A stretch of 64,000 nucleotides of DNA, taken from Anaerolineales bacterium (GTDB taxonomy: Bacteria > Chloroflexota > Anaerolineae > Anaerolineales > UBA4823). Under the pieces are notes generated by a model. That model saw nothing but the letters and a program-made list of their open reading frames with translations, ran no database searches and was not told the origin of the DNA. Positions 53,853 to 63,973 of this stretch are shown here, one piece after another; the first letter of the stretch is position 1, and the number at the start of each line of letters is the position of its first letter. The position numbers and the translations under genes are program-made. The stretch spans positions 29,419-93,418 of the forward strand of contig JAFGJM010000038.1 in assembly GCA_016929095.1 (NCBI GenBank), written 5' to 3'.

Positions 53853-54487
53853 GTGATGTGGCGCGTTTGGTTGTATTGATCTCGGGAAGCGGCTCCAACC
53901 TGCAGGCTATCCTGGATGCCTGCCAACAAGGATCGCTTCCAGCCCAGGTCGTGGCGGTGATCTCGAACAAAGCCGAAGCCTATGGGCTGCAACGAGCCAA
54001 TAACGCCGCTGTCCCGTCGGTTATTTTCCCGGTGCACAAGAATCAGACACGTGCAGAATATGACCGCCAACTTGCCAGGATCGTTTCCGCATTTAAACCG
54101 GACTGGGTGATTTTAGCAGGTTGGATGCGGCTGCTGACCAATACATTTTTGAGTCGTTTTCCCAATCATGTGATCAACCTGCACCCTGCGCTTCCCGGGG
54201 CTTTTCCGGGTACGCATTCCATTGAACGGGCTTATAAAGCCTGGCAATCGGAAAAAATCCCGCATACCGGCGTTATGGTACACCTGGTACCCGATGAAGG
54301 GGTGGATAACGGACCGTTATTGAATATGCGCATCGTCCATATGCGGGACGAGGACACTCTGGATACTTTCGAAGAACGCATGCACGAAGCGGAGCATGAG
54401 TTATTAGTAGAGACGATCAATTCTTTGATCGTTCATGGTTTAGAGAGGACTATGCATAATGCCAAAAGCAATTCTTTCCGTTCATGA
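53849..54487 (+). CDS. purN: GAR formyltransferase, folate-dependent
   Basis: Transfers formyl from 10-formyltetrahydrofolate to GAR. The 212-residue length and motifs fit: RLVVLISGSGSNLQAILDAC, ILAGWMRLLTNTFL, NLHPALPGAFPGTHSIERA (about 109-127, catalytic Asn/His) and GVMVHLVPDEGVDNGPLL (catalytic Asp). The NLHPALPGAF form is close to that of fungal and some bacterial enzymes. Its start overlaps the purD-purM stop (ATGA), and its last 29 bases overlap purH. Confidence 0.95.
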   Translation: MSDVARLVVLISGSGSNLQAILDACQQGSLPAQVVAVISNKAEAYGLQRANNAAVPSVIFPVHKNQTRAEYDRQLARIVSAFKPDWVILAGWMRLLTNTFLSRFPNHVINLHPALPGAFPGTHSIERAYKAWQSEKIPHTGVMVHLVPDEGVDNGPLLNMRIVHMRDEDTLDTFEERMHEAEHELLVETINSLIVHGLERTMHNAKSNSFRS

Positions 54488-55961
54488 TAAAACCGGTCTG
54501 CTGGATTTTGCCCGTGGTTTGGTTGATTTAGGGTGGGAGTTAATCGCCTCGGGTGGTACAGCCCGTTTATTAGTGGAAAATGACATTCCGGTAATGGAAG
54601 TTAGCCATTACACCGGCTCGCCGGAGATATTAGGCGGGCGCGTGAAAACGCTGCATCCCGCCATACACGGGGGTTTATTGGCGCGGGATACCCACGAAGA
54701 TAAACAAACCCTGGCTGACATGGGTTGGGATTTCATCGACCTGGTAGCGGTCAACCTCTACCCCTTCGAAGCTACGATCGCCAAACCGAATGTGACCCGA
54801 GCCGAAGCCATCGAAAATATCGACATCGGCGGCGTCACCCTCATCCGTGCGGCAGCCAAGAATTGCGAACGGGTTACGCTGGTGTGCGACCCTGGCGATT
54901 ATCCGCTTGTGTTAGAGCATCTTAAAGCCGGCGGTATCCCGTCAGAAATGCTTCAATCTCTCGCATTGAAAGGCTTTTACCAAACTGCTCATTACGATAG
55001 CGCCATTTCAGCGTATCTGGCGGGTGGAACGAACGCCGAAACCCTCACCCTCTACCCGGTGCAAACCTTGCGCTATGGTGAAAATCCTCATCAAAAAGCC
55101 GCTTTATACAGCTACACCGCCAATAGCGCCCCGCTGGGAGGTGAAGTGCTGCAAGGCAAGGCGCTTTCCTACACGAATTTGCTGGATTTAGATGCTGCCT
55201 GGCGAGCCGCAGTATCATTCGAAAAGACCGCCGTGTGCATCGTCAAGCATCTATCCCCCTGCGGCATCGCTTGCGATGAAAACATAGAGAAAGCCTACCG
55301 CGCCGCGCTGGCCAGTGACCCGGTTTCCGCTTTTGGCGGGGTGATCGCCTGCAACCGGGAAGTGGATGGACCAGCCGCATCCGCTATGGCAGAGCTTTTC
55401 GTGGAATGCATCGCCGCCCCCGGGTTTAGCGATGAAGCGCGTGCCATTTTTTCGAAGAAAACCAACGTGCGTTTGCTGCACATGCCGGATTTGAAGATCG
55501 ATCCACAAGTGGAATACCGCTCGGTCAACCGCGGCTTGCTCAAACAGGAGATCGATTTTGGCGATCCGCCGGGAACGGAATGGAAAGTGATCTCCGAACG
55601 GCAGCCAACCGAAGCCGAGTGGGCATCCCTTAAATTCGCCATGCAAGCCTGCCAGCATGTGAAATCGAATTCCATCGTGTTCGTACAGGGAGAAGCCACG
55701 GTGGGTATTGGCGGCGGGCAGCCCAACCGGGTGGATTGCGTGCGCATTGCCGCCCAAAGAGCCGGAGAGCTTTCGAAAGGCGCCGTGATGGCATCCGATG
55801 CTTTCTTCCCCTTCCCCGATTCAGTGGAGGTGGCAGCCGAAGCCGGCATCACCGCCATCGTCTTCCCCGGCGGCTCTATTCGGGATTCCGAATCGGTTGC
55901 CGCCGCGAATAAGCACGGCATGGCGCTGGTTGCCACCGGCGTGCGCCATTTCAGGCACTAA
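54459..55961 (+). CDS. purH: Bifunctional AICAR formyltransferase / IMP cyclohydrolase
   Basis: Last two steps to IMP. Residues 1 to about 125 form the MGS-like cyclohydrolase (KAILSVHDKTGLLDFARGLV, GGRVKTLHPAIHGGLLARD, DIGGVTLIRAAAKN). Residues 130-500 form the formyltransferase, with LRYGENPHQKAALY, KHLSPCGIACDEN (usually KHxNPCG) and AFGGVIACNREVD; the end has ITAIVFPGGSIRDSESVAAANKHGMALVATGVRHFRH-type sequence typical of full-length PurH. The length of 500 residues is slightly short but complete. Starts inside purN. Confidence 0.95.
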   Translation: MPKAILSVHDKTGLLDFARGLVDLGWELIASGGTARLLVENDIPVMEVSHYTGSPEILGGRVKTLHPAIHGGLLARDTHEDKQTLADMGWDFIDLVAVNLYPFEATIAKPNVTRAEAIENIDIGGVTLIRAAAKNCERVTLVCDPGDYPLVLEHLKAGGIPSEMLQSLALKGFYQTAHYDSAISAYLAGGTNAETLTLYPVQTLRYGENPHQKAALYSYTANSAPLGGEVLQGKALSYTNLLDLDAAWRAAVSFEKTAVCIVKHLSPCGIACDENIEKAYRAALASDPVSAFGGVIACNREVDGPAASAMAELFVECIAAPGFSDEARAIFSKKTNVRLLHMPDLKIDPQVEYRSVNRGLLKQEIDFGDPPGTEWKVISERQPTEAEWASLKFAMQACQHVKSNSIVFVQGEATVGIGGGQPNRVDCVRIAAQRAGELSKGAVMASDAFFPFPDSVEVAAEAGITAIVFPGGSIRDSESVAAANKHGMALVATGVRHFRH

Positions 55962-55985
55962 AGAGACATCAAAGGGATACGGGCG

Positions 55986-57467
55986 ATGAATGAAGAGCTT
56001 TTTTCCACATTTGATCATTTGACCTTTGACGATTTACTGATCGCACCGGGTTATAGCGAAGTGCTGCCCTCTCAGGTGGCGCTGCGCGCCCGTCTGGCAG
56101 GGGACATCTTTTTGAATATTCCCATCCTTTCAGCCGCTATGGATACAGTGACCGAAGCGCGCATGGCGATCGCCCTTGCGCGCGAAGGCGGGATTGGCAT
56201 CATTCATCGCAATCTTTCTCCCGAAGCCCAGGCGCGTGAAGTGGAAATTGTCAAACGTTCAGAATCGGGTATGATATCCGACCCCATCACCCTGCAGCCG
56301 ACCGCAACATTACAAGATGCGTCAGAGATCATGAGCCGCTTTCACATCAGCGGCATCCCCATTGTGGAAAAAGGCAGCCAAAAGCTGGTAGGCATTTTAA
56401 CCAACCGCGATATCCGCTTTTGCGAAGCGGAGGACTATGCCCGCCCGGTGACCGATTTCATGACCAGCGACGGGTTGGTCACCGCCCCCCTGGGCACTAC
56501 CCTGGAGCAGGCGAAAGCGATATTGCAAAAATACCGCATCGAAAAGCTGCCTCTGGTGGATGACGCCGGTCATATCCAGGGTTTGATCACCGTCAAAGAT
56601 ATTCAAAAGAAGATCCAATACCCTCAGGCATCCACCGATGGGCGCGGGCGTCTTTTGGTCGGCGCGGCGCTGGGTGTGGGCGCCGACCTGGAAACCAGGG
56701 CTGAAATGATGGCTGCGAAAGGTGTGGATATTTTAGTGGTGGATACCGCCCACGGACATTCAGCGGGAGTGGTACAAGCCATCCGGCGCATTAAAACCCT
56801 GCTGCCCCATATGCCGGTCATCGGCGGAAATGTAGTGACAGCAGAGGGCACGCAGGCGCTCATCGAGGCTGGCGCAGATGCTATTAAGGTGGGCGTAGGC
56901 GCAGGCTCGATCTGCACTACACGCGTCATTTCAGGCGCCGGTATGCCGCAGATGTCCGCCATTTATCGCTGCGCCGGGGCTGCCAAACCTCATAATATTC
57001 CCATCATCGCTGACGGCGGCATTAAATACTCCGGTGATATCGTCAAAGCCATCGTCGCCGGCGCAGAGGCGGTCATGCTGGGCAGCCTGCTGGCGGGGCT
57101 GGAAGAATCTCCTGGCGATCTTGTGCTTTATGAAGGACGTCAATATAAACTTTACCGCGGTATGGGCAGTGTCGCCGCCATGCAGGGATACGGCCGAGAT
57201 CGTTACGGCAGCGGGCAAGGCGCAGCCGGTAAATTGGTGCCGGAAGGTGTGGAAGGCATGATTTCCTTCAAAGGCACATTGAGCGACTATGTATTCCAAC
57301 TGGTGGGCGGCTTGCGCTCCGGCATGGGTTACGCTGGCGCAGCCTGCCTGGACGATCTGCGCACCAAAACCCAGCTCATCCGCATCACCCACGCCGGGCT
57401 GATCGAGAGCCACCCCCACGACGTGACCATCACCCGCGACGCGCCGAATTACCAGAGGGGGGAGTGA
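55986..57467 (+). CDS. guaB: IMP dehydrogenase
   Basis: Oxidises IMP to XMP, the branch to guanine nucleotides. The 493-residue TIM-barrel enzyme carries two CBS domains (about 95-205; [40 protein letters not shown]). The catalytic loop Cys is in [18 protein letters not shown] (about 311), with [18 protein letters not shown], and the flap [11 protein letters not shown]. Its place at the end of an IMP operon indicates flux bias towards GMP. The terminator follows 14 bases after the stop. Confidence 0.96.
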   Translation: MNEELFSTFDHLTFDDLLIAPGYSEVLPSQVALRARLAGDIFLNIPILSAAMDTVTEARMAIALAREGGIGIIHRNLSPEAQAREVEIVKRSESGMISDPITLQPTATLQDASEIMSRFHISGIPIVEKGSQKLVGILTNRDIRFCEAEDYARPVTDFMTSDGLVTAPLGTTLEQAKAILQKYRIEKLPLVDDAGHIQGLITVKDIQKKIQYPQASTDGRGRLLVGAALGVGADLETRAEMMAAKGVDILVVDTAHGHSAGVVQAIRRIKTLLPHMPVIGGNVVTAEGTQALIEAGADAIKVGVGAGSICTTRVISGAGMPQMSAIYRCAGAAKPHNIPIIADGGIKYSGDIVKAIVAGAEAVMLGSLLAGLEESPGDLVLYEGRQYKLYRGMGSVAAMQGYGRDRYGSGQGAAGKLVPEGVEGMISFKGTLSDYVFQLVGGLRSGMGYAGAACLDDLRTKTQLIRITHAGLIESHPHDVTITRDAPNYQRGE

Positions 57468-57480
57468 TAGAGGACAGATA

Positions 57481-57513
57481 AAACCTCCGAGGTCAGGCAG
57501 ACCTCGGAGGTTT
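57481..57513. terminator. Bidirectional terminator of the purine operon
   Basis: AAACCTCCGAGGTC (57481-57494) pairs perfectly with GACCTCGGAGGTTT (57500-57513) around AGGCA, followed by TTTTT. It closes the purine operon and the convergent minus-strand methyltransferase transcript, which stops at 57564. Confidence 0.94.
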
Positions 57514-57563
57514 TTGCGTATCACAGGGTTCCATGCCCTGTAACTATACAAATCCGGGGATAA

Positions 57564-58148
57564 TTACTCCGCGCACAGTAAATAAGCCTCTTCGTCCTGC
57601 CAGGGTACTTCTATGCGGTTAAACCCAGCCTCACTCAGGAAGCTTTCCAATTGTTGTGGGGAAACTCGATGGCGCAACGGCGGACCATTTCCGCTGTGCG
57701 CCTCGGACTGCCATTCCAGTACAGCCATTCGCCCACCGGGTTGGAACACGCGCCGTAACTGCAAAGCCAGGACGGCAGGCGGCTCTACCTCATGAAAGAC
57801 AAAAGCTGCCCAAATAAAATGAACCGATGCGTCCGCCAAAGGTATGTGGGGGAGTTCCACCTGCATGGCATGGATATTGGCATGAGAGTTTTTATCGAAA
57901 AGTGATTCCAGCATCTCCTGGCTTACATCCAGGGCGAAAACATTTCCTAAAGCGCCGACCATCTCCGCCATCGGTAAAGTCCAAAAGCCGGGTCCGCAGC
58001 CCAGATCGAGCGCCGTCTGCCCTGCCCCAAGCCCTGCCAGAGCGAGCAGGCTGGGCGGATTCCAACGCTGCCATCGGTCAGCGCCCATCAGCGTATCGCG
58101 GTGTTGAGGGTCGAAGCGGTGTTCAGCCCTATGCCTGGGCTTCATCAT
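57564..58148 (-). CDS. Class I SAM-dependent methyltransferase
   Basis: A 194-residue methyltransferase of the UbiE/small-molecule type. Motif I is TALDLGCGPGFWTLPMAEMV (about 45-64), the post-motif acidic loop is VFALDVSQEMLESL, and a later FIWAAFVFHEVEPPAVLALQLRR matches motif II/III surroundings. The N-terminus RFDPQHRDTLMGADRWQRWNPPSLL is usual in arsenite/ubiquinone-like small methyltransferases. The start lies 20 bases inside the end of the VKOR gene, so it is co-translated. Substrate unknown. Confidence 0.82.
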   Translation of the reverse strand: MMKPRHRAEHRFDPQHRDTLMGADRWQRWNPPSLLALAGLGAGQTALDLGCGPGFWTLPMAEMVGALGNVFALDVSQEMLESLFDKNSHANIHAMQVELPHIPLADASVHFIWAAFVFHEVEPPAVLALQLRRVFQPGGRMAVLEWQSEAHSGNGPPLRHRVSPQQLESFLSEAGFNRIEVPWQDEEAYLLCAE

Positions 58149-58848
58149 CCATCGCCTGCAAAGCCGGTCCCAGGGTCACCAATAATAGCAGAGTCATGAT
58201 AATGGCCGAGGTTACACACCACATACACACGGCTCTGATGACAAAGATCTCAAGATAAGTCAGGTATACCGAGAAAATGACGCCAAAGATTGTCATGCAG
58301 AAATTCGCCAGAGGTGCATAATGCGCCAATCGATCGCGTCTTATCCGCGGGTAAAGCCAGGCTGCCAGGATAGCCACATAGCCAGCCATACCCAATACCC
58401 CTATCGGTAAAACGCCAAACAGCTTTGCATAAATGCTGCTCTGCACGGCATTGCAATCTCCTACCGGACCACACACTGCCTCCACCACAAATATCTCAAC
58501 ATATGAAAGATACCCAGCTACCCCTAGCCCGATTACACACAACACAGGCAAGGCATATTGCAGCCAGCCGGCATTAAAAATTCGCGGCAGGGTGGATATG
58601 CCTCGAACATAAGTCGTTCCAACAAAGAGCAGTGAGGCAACCATACCCGCAATTACCAGAGTTGCAATGGAAAATCCCTCGGATTTCATTCCGGTAGTAT
58701 TCGAAGACCCATCGATCATTTCGATTCTACTTAAGGCGTTATCAGGCTGTCCCCTCGCAGATGCCCATGAAGCTGGAATAACCAGTAAACCAAATATGAT
58801 CAGGATTACCAGTAGGAACAGGATTATTCTTTTGGAGTGAACCGGCAT
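58129..58848 (-). CDS. VKOR-family membrane disulfide oxidoreductase
   Basis: A 239-residue protein with an N-terminal signal-like helix and an extra hydrophobic helix (about 61-82), then the four-helix VKOR core. The family signature is AVCGPVGDCNAVQSSIYAKLFGVLPIGVLGMAGYVAIL, with the loop Cys pair, and CMWC (about residue 215) as the quinone-proximal CxxC. The Ser in QSSIYAKLFG is conserved. VKOR supplies oxidising power for disulfide formation outside the membrane. In many bacteria it is fused to a thioredoxin-like domain, but here it is not, and no DsbA-like gene is in view. Confidence 0.85.
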   Translation of the reverse strand: MPVHSKRIILFLLVILIIFGLLVIPASWASARGQPDNALSRIEMIDGSSNTTGMKSEGFSIATLVIAGMVASLLFVGTTYVRGISTLPRIFNAGWLQYALPVLCVIGLGVAGYLSYVEIFVVEAVCGPVGDCNAVQSSIYAKLFGVLPIGVLGMAGYVAILAAWLYPRIRRDRLAHYAPLANFCMTIFGVIFSVYLTYLEIFVIRAVCMWCVTSAIIMTLLLLVTLGPALQAMDDEAQA

Positions 58849-59010
58849 GATGATTTCCTTTTTGATACGCAGCAGTTTGGTTTTTGGGAAAGACTAAGGC
58901 ATCATTCATGTACCCATGATATAGGCTTTCCTATAACATTTTAATGCAATGTACAATTTTATCAAAAATGCGATGGGGTAGTGGAACATAATTACTGGTG
59001 TAATAAGAAG

Positions 59011-59210
59011 TTTTCAGTTAACAGTTATCAGTTGTCAGTTGTCAGTTATTGGCATTTCCTACCTTCCTTATAGAAGGCTTTCAGCTATCAGCCATCAGTT
59101 ATCAGTTCATAAAAGAATTCCTGGCTTCCGCTTTTCCTGGTTTCCTCATAAGATGTTTTTAGTTATCAGTAATTAGTTATTCCTGCTTTCCTGCCTTCCT
59201 AATAAAACTC
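59011..59210. repeat. Three imperfect 60-80-bp units of TCAGTTA heptads plus pyrimidine tract
   Basis: Three units lie in the 382-bp gap 58849-59230: 59011-59075, 59078-59155 and 59156-59210. Each opens with tandem TCAGTTA-like heptads (TCAGTTAACAGTTATCAGT, TCAGCTATCAGCCATCAG, AGTTATCAGTAATTAG) and closes with TTCCT-rich stretches (CCTACCTTCCTTATAGAAG, TTTTCCTGGTTTCCTCAT, TTCCTGCTTTCCTGCCTT). The block separates the HD-GYP gene stop from the VKOR promoter. No gene is seen in it. Confidence 0.75.
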
Positions 59211-59230
59211 TATATTTTCATATCAGATAA

Positions 59231-60229
59231 TTAATCCTGATATTCTTGTTTTATAGCAATGAACTGAGGTTCGACGGCAAGAAAAGCCTGAACCACCAGT
59301 GGATCGAATTGCTTCCCCGCTAAATCTGTAATTATTCCGTGTGCAACTTCACCCGACATGGCAGTCTTGTATACTCTTTTCATAGTCAAAGCATCGTATA
59401 CATCAGCCAGGGCAACAATGCGGGCGCTTAGAGGGATCTCAGTTCCCTCCAGCCCGTTTGGATAACCGCTGCCATCCCACCGTTCATGGTGCGAAAGAGC
59501 AATATCACGGGCAATACGCAAAAATTCTGCCCCGGGATACTTGTCTAAAGCGGCTTGAAGGGTATCGGCGCCAATTTGTGAATGTTGCTTCATTATCATC
59601 CACTCATTATCATTCAAGCTGCCTGGTTTTAACAATACATAATCCGGAATGCCTACTTTTCCGATATCGTGCAACGGGCTGGTTTGAAATAGCAATTCCG
59701 GGTAATTAGATGGAACACTGTCATTGAATTCCGGCATTTGGATCAGTTGGGATGCTAAAAGCCTGGCATAAAGCCGGATACGCTCCAAATGCTTTCCGGT
59801 ATCGGTATCTTTGGATTCAGCCAGTTTGGCTAAACTGAACAGGGTAACGGAGGTAGTTTCTAGCGCCAGAATGCGTTCTGCGGTGCGGATACGGAACAGC
59901 AATTCTGCAGGTTCGAATGGTTTGGTGATGAAATCATCCGCCCCGGCGTTTAATCCTTCCAACATATCCTGTTTGCTGTTTCGCACCGTGACAATAATAA
60001 AATAAATATATCCAATGGGCGAATTGGAGCGCAAACTACGGCACAATTGAATACCGTCCATGTTGGGCATATTCCAATCGGATATAACGATTTGAATTTC
60101 ATTCTTGCGGATAATATCCAGGGCTTCCCGCCCGTCATTAGCCAATAACACTTTTTGACCATCATTGACTAATATTTTTTCGGCAATTGTTAATGCAACT
60201 TCATCGTCATCGGCTACCAATATATTCAT
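59231..60229 (-). CDS. Response regulator REC-HD-GYP, cyclic di-GMP phosphodiesterase type
   Basis: The ATG at 60229 (MNILVADDDEVALTIAEKIL) with AGGAAG upstream is preferred to a TTG at 60250. Receiver at about 1-118 (phospho-Asp in IQIVISDWNMPNMDG), and HD-GYP at about 140-325. The phosphodiesterase has HDIGKVGIPDYVLL, HHERWDGSGYPNGL and ALADVYDALT with all usual HD-GYP residues including the Lys. It probably breaks down cyclic di-GMP in response to phosphorylation by the neighbouring hybrid kinase, 21 bases upstream. Confidence 0.92.
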   Translation of the reverse strand: MNILVADDDEVALTIAEKILVNDGQKVLLANDGREALDIIRKNEIQIVISDWNMPNMDGIQLCRSLRSNSPIGYIYFIIVTVRNSKQDMLEGLNAGADDFITKPFEPAELLFRIRTAERILALETTSVTLFSLAKLAESKDTDTGKHLERIRLYARLLASQLIQMPEFNDSVPSNYPELLFQTSPLHDIGKVGIPDYVLLKPGSLNDNEWMIMKQHSQIGADTLQAALDKYPGAEFLRIARDIALSHHERWDGSGYPNGLEGTEIPLSARIVALADVYDALTMKRVYKTAMSGEVAHGIITDLAGKQFDPLVVQAFLAVEPQFIAIKQEYQD

Positions 60230-60250
60230 CTTTGTCTTCCTGAGATTCAA

Positions 60251-63200
60251 TTACCCAATAATCGTTTGTGCTGCCAAAATACTTTCCGCTGCCTGCTTAA
60301 ACAACCGGGTTTGCTGGAGGAAATCCTGCCACACTTTATCCACTTCTTCCCAATTGACATTCACAACTGCCAGCTCCAATTGTTCGCAAACCTGGCGAAA
60401 TGGCTCGGCAGATAAATTTCCGGCGCTACCTTTTAATTTATGTGCCAGCGTTTTCACCTCTATGTCATTTTGTTCTTCTATAGCACGCCTTATGTCAGCT
60501 TTTGTCGCATCCAGGCGCAATAAAGCTTTACCGATCAAAGAAAATGCCAGCTCCCGGTCATTCAGCACTCGCTGGCAAAGCGCATCGAAATCGATAATGG
60601 CGGATTCTACATCACCTTTTGTAGATAATGCCTGCGGCTCATCTCCATCAGAAGGGGAGATTAACGGTGAATTCACACCAGAAAGCTCTGCATGAGTTTT
60701 GGGCAGCCAATGTGCAATTTTCGCTATCAATTCTTCCGGGTTGAAAGGCTTGGAAATATAATCATTCATCCCTGCCTGCAGGCATTGCTCCCGATCGCCA
60801 CGCATAGCGCTGGCAGTCATGGCTATGATCGGAATATCATGATTCAAAACCGAAGAAGCAGTATCACGGATTTCCTGGGTGGCGCATAATCCATCCATCT
60901 CGGGCATATGTACGTCCATCAAGACCACATCGTATGAGTGATTGCGTAATGCCTCCAGGGCTTCCAAGCCATTTTTTACCGAGGTTATCTGCGTGTCGAA
61001 GTCATCAACAATTGCGTAAACAATTTCCTGGTTGATTTCATTATCTTCCGCCAGTAATATACGAGCGCCTTGAATAGATTGAGAATGCAGCATCAAGTCG
61101 GTTTTTGCCAATACCGGCTGATCGGTCTCATGAGAAGGAGATATTTCCAAAGGCAACAACAGCCAAAATTTCGACCCGACTCCCATTTCGCTTTCCACGC
61201 CGATTTGCCCTTGCATCATGTCCACCAGCGTTTTGGTAATCGCTAATCCCAGCCCGGTGCCGCCAAAACTGCGTGAAATCGAGTTGTCGAGTTGGGTAAA
61301 AGGTTGAAAAAGCTGCTCGATCTTTTCTTGAGGAATGCCTATACCTGTATCTTTGATGAAAATTCGCAATGTGGCTGTTGATTCTGAAATCTTTTCCAGT
61401 TCGGCGTTTAGTTGCACTTCCCCGGTTTCAGTAAATTTAATAGCATTTCCTACCAGATTATTGATGATCTGGCGAAGCCGCTCCGGATCGCCCATCAATA
61501 TTGGCGGAATATCGGGTGAAACATCATATCGAAATGCAATCCCTTTTTCCTGCGCCCGATAGGTAAAAGTCGAGCAGATATCTTCGATCATGGCAGCAAA
61601 TTCAAACTCGATTTTTTCGAATTCCATTTTGCCGGCTTCAATTTTGGAGTAGTCAAGTATATCGTTGATCACGATCAACAATGATTCGGCGCTTTTATTG
61701 ATCATTTGAGCAAAACGCTGTTGCTCTTTATCCAGGTGAGTTTTCAATAATAATCTCGTCATGCCCAGAATGCCGTTCATGGGAGTGCGCACCTCATGGC
61801 TCATATTGGCAACAAACTGGCTTTTGGCGAGGTTTGCGGCTTCGGCTTGAATTGCCATTTCATTGGCGTGTAATATAGCTTCAGCCAGGTGCTGGTTGGT
61901 GATCATTAATTCCAGCCTATCTTCCTTCCGCTTTATAGCGCTGGCGATGATATCCCCCATTAGACGGATAAATTTTATTTCTTCATCTTTCCATTCCCGA
62001 TGTTTTTTTACCGAATCAAAACCCACAAAACCAAGCAAAATATTCGAATACGTAATCGGAATCACCAAAAGAGATTTTATTTCCTGAGGTTCGAGTATTT
62101 CCCGTTCGGTTTGCCATGTATCCGGTAAATCCTTAATTGAATAAATGTAGATATTCTCCAATCGATGCAAGGAATCCATCCACATCGGTAAAATATCGCA
62201 AGGAATATTTTGCAGATTCTCGATTTGTGGAGATATCCCTTCAGCGTACCACTCGTGAGTATTGCTCATAGTCGATTGGTGAGAATCAAGGATAAATATA
62301 TATGCGCGATCCACCTGACAAAATTCACCCATGCGCCTCAACGTCCGGTTGAAAAGATCGTCAATCTCGTCCACCGAAATATTCACAAAATCTGCCGAAA
62401 GATAAATGAGTTCCTTCTCAAAAGATTCCCGATACGCCAGGTTGGCTTCGATTTCTTTTTGTTCGGTTAGATCAGAAATGGCTGCGATGGTACCAGTGAT
62501 CTGGTTTTCGATCTTGCGGGGAGCTGCATTGATCAGCGCCGGAACCCTTGTCCCGTCAGCTTTTAATAGAAGGGTTTCGTAAGTGGAGGTAATTCCCTGG
62601 CAGCGATTTTCCCAGGCAGAATTCAGGGCTTCATGATTTTCCGAAATCGTGAAATCATAAGGAGTTCGCCCAATCAATTCATCCGCATTTTCCGCCAGGA
62701 TATTCGCATATGCCGGGTTCACATACTCGAATTTCCCTTCCGCATCGGTGACGGTGACGCCAAGAGGGATGGCATCCATGACCTGGGTGAGAAAATCGCG
62801 TTGATTTGCCAGCGCTTTTTCAGAATTTTTTTGTTCGGAGATATCTCTCAATACAACCAGACGACCGCTGTATTGGTTAATTCGGTCGTATAAAGGGGTA
62901 ATATTCAATTCAATAAATCGGGATGGGCTGATTTCTAAGATATCATGGGTTTCTTTTACCTCTTTATACTTTTCAAATAAATCCAAATACCCCGGAATCA
63001 AGGACCCGATTTTTTTGCCTATCACCTGCTTGAGTTCGCAATCGAATAATTGACAAGCAGAGGGATTGATATCCAGAATCTGGTTTTCGAGGTCTAGAAC
63101 GATGATACCTTCTTTCATACGCTCGAATAAAATTTCGCGGGCGACGGGAGTGAGATTGAATAATTTATAGTTGAAAAGTCCCCAGGTAATAAAAATACCG

Positions 63201-63910
63201 GAAAACGTAAAAGAGAGAGGGGTCAAATCTAATCCCGGCCAGGGATTCAATCTCAGAATATAAAGCAAATTCCCCAAGAATGGTATAAAAACACCAATGA
63301 TTAACGTGGCGATTTGTCGCCGGTAAAGTATATGCGATTTTATGGCAAAATCAACCAACCAATATGAGCCGGCAATCAACAGAAAATATGCATAGACCAT
63401 GTAACCATAAAAGGCAATGCCATGATGATAGATAAGCCAGGCGTCGGCATGGGAAGAGACAGGGGTGATGGAAGACCAGATCAACCCATGCCTTTCGTTG
63501 GTTATGGGTAAAATCAATGTTAATACAGGTATGCTCCATAACCACACAATCTTTTTCCGGGATTGCCAGCCAATTCGGGAGGTGAATTGGGCAGAAAATA
63601 ACAGCCAGGTCGGCGCGACATTCACTATGCCAAGGTAGCTAAGTTTCGACCACATCACTTTGGCGGCATATGTATTGACAGAAAACTCGCCCACCGAGGA
63701 TAACGCCCAAATCATGGTCGAGATCATCAATCCAATAAATGGCAATCGCCCGGGGATTTTGCGTTGATTCCAAACAACAAGCGCAACGATCAATGCCGCA
63801 ACGGCAGCAAAAAGCATTAACAATATGGGCGGGTCAGTAATAAACATCTGAATTTTTAGACTTAATAACAATAATATTATTGGCGGTTTAATATAATTGT
63901 ATGCATACAA
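60251..63910 (-). CDS. Hybrid histidine kinase (7TM-PAS-PAS-GAF-HisKA-HATPase-REC-HPt)
   Basis: A 1219-residue membrane kinase. Residues about 20-240 hold seven transmembrane helices of the histidine-kinase N-terminal 7TM type ([20 protein letters not shown] onwards). Two PAS domains (about 250-365, 375-495), a GAF domain (about 500-670), HisKA with acceptor His in [19 protein letters not shown], HATPase ([40 protein letters not shown]), receiver ([13 protein letters not shown]; about 955-1075) and a C-terminal HPt domain ([15 protein letters not shown]) follow. All elements for an internal phosphorelay are in one chain. The start is uncertain: ATG 63910 or ATG 63847 ([10 protein letters not shown]), which fits the family better. 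HD-GYP partner follows. Confidence 0.92.
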   Translation of the reverse strand: MYAYNYIKPPIILLLLSLKIQMFITDPPILLMLFAAVAALIVALVVWNQRKIPGRLPFIGLMISTMIWALSSVGEFSVNTYAAKVMWSKLSYLGIVNVAPTWLLFSAQFTSRIGWQSRKKIVWLWSIPVLTLILPITNERHGLIWSSITPVSSHADAWLIYHHGIAFYGYMVYAYFLLIAGSYWLVDFAIKSHILYRRQIATLIIGVFIPFLGNLLYILRLNPWPGLDLTPLSFTFSGIFITWGLFNYKLFNLTPVAREILFERMKEGIIVLDLENQILDINPSACQLFDCELKQVIGKKIGSLIPGYLDLFEKYKEVKETHDILEISPSRFIELNITPLYDRINQYSGRLVVLRDISEQKNSEKALANQRDFLTQVMDAIPLGVTVTDAEGKFEYVNPAYANILAENADELIGRTPYDFTISENHEALNSAWENRCQGITSTYETLLLKADGTRVPALINAAPRKIENQITGTIAAISDLTEQKEIEANLAYRESFEKELIYLSADFVNISVDEIDDLFNRTLRRMGEFCQVDRAYIFILDSHQSTMSNTHEWYAEGISPQIENLQNIPCDILPMWMDSLHRLENIYIYSIKDLPDTWQTEREILEPQEIKSLLVIPITYSNILLGFVGFDSVKKHREWKDEEIKFIRLMGDIIASAIKRKEDRLELMITNQHLAEAILHANEMAIQAEAANLAKSQFVANMSHEVRTPMNGILGMTRLLLKTHLDKEQQRFAQMINKSAESLLIVINDILDYSKIEAGKMEFEKIEFEFAAMIEDICSTFTYRAQEKGIAFRYDVSPDIPPILMGDPERLRQIINNLVGNAIKFTETGEVQLNAELEKISESTATLRIFIKDTGIGIPQEKIEQLFQPFTQLDNSISRSFGGTGLGLAITKTLVDMMQGQIGVESEMGVGSKFWLLLPLEISPSHETDQPVLAKTDLMLHSQSIQGARILLAEDNEINQEIVYAIVDDFDTQITSVKNGLEALEALRNHSYDVVLMDVHMPEMDGLCATQEIRDTASSVLNHDIPIIAMTASAMRGDREQCLQAGMNDYISKPFNPEELIAKIAHWLPKTHAELSGVNSPLISPSDGDEPQALSTKGDVESAIIDFDALCQRVLNDRELAFSLIGKALLRLDATKADIRRAIEEQNDIEVKTLAHKLKGSAGNLSAEPFRQVCEQLELAVVNVNWEEVDKVWQDFLQQTRLFKQAAESILAAQTIIG

Positions 63911-63973
63911 AAATGTTTACGTCTCTGTCAATGGTGTAAATTAATCGCATACTTTCTTTAAGGAATGTTTTAA

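Noticed and set aside
59011..59210. CRISPR array
   Set aside because: Units are imperfect, have no constant repeat with unique spacers, and no cas gene is in the window.
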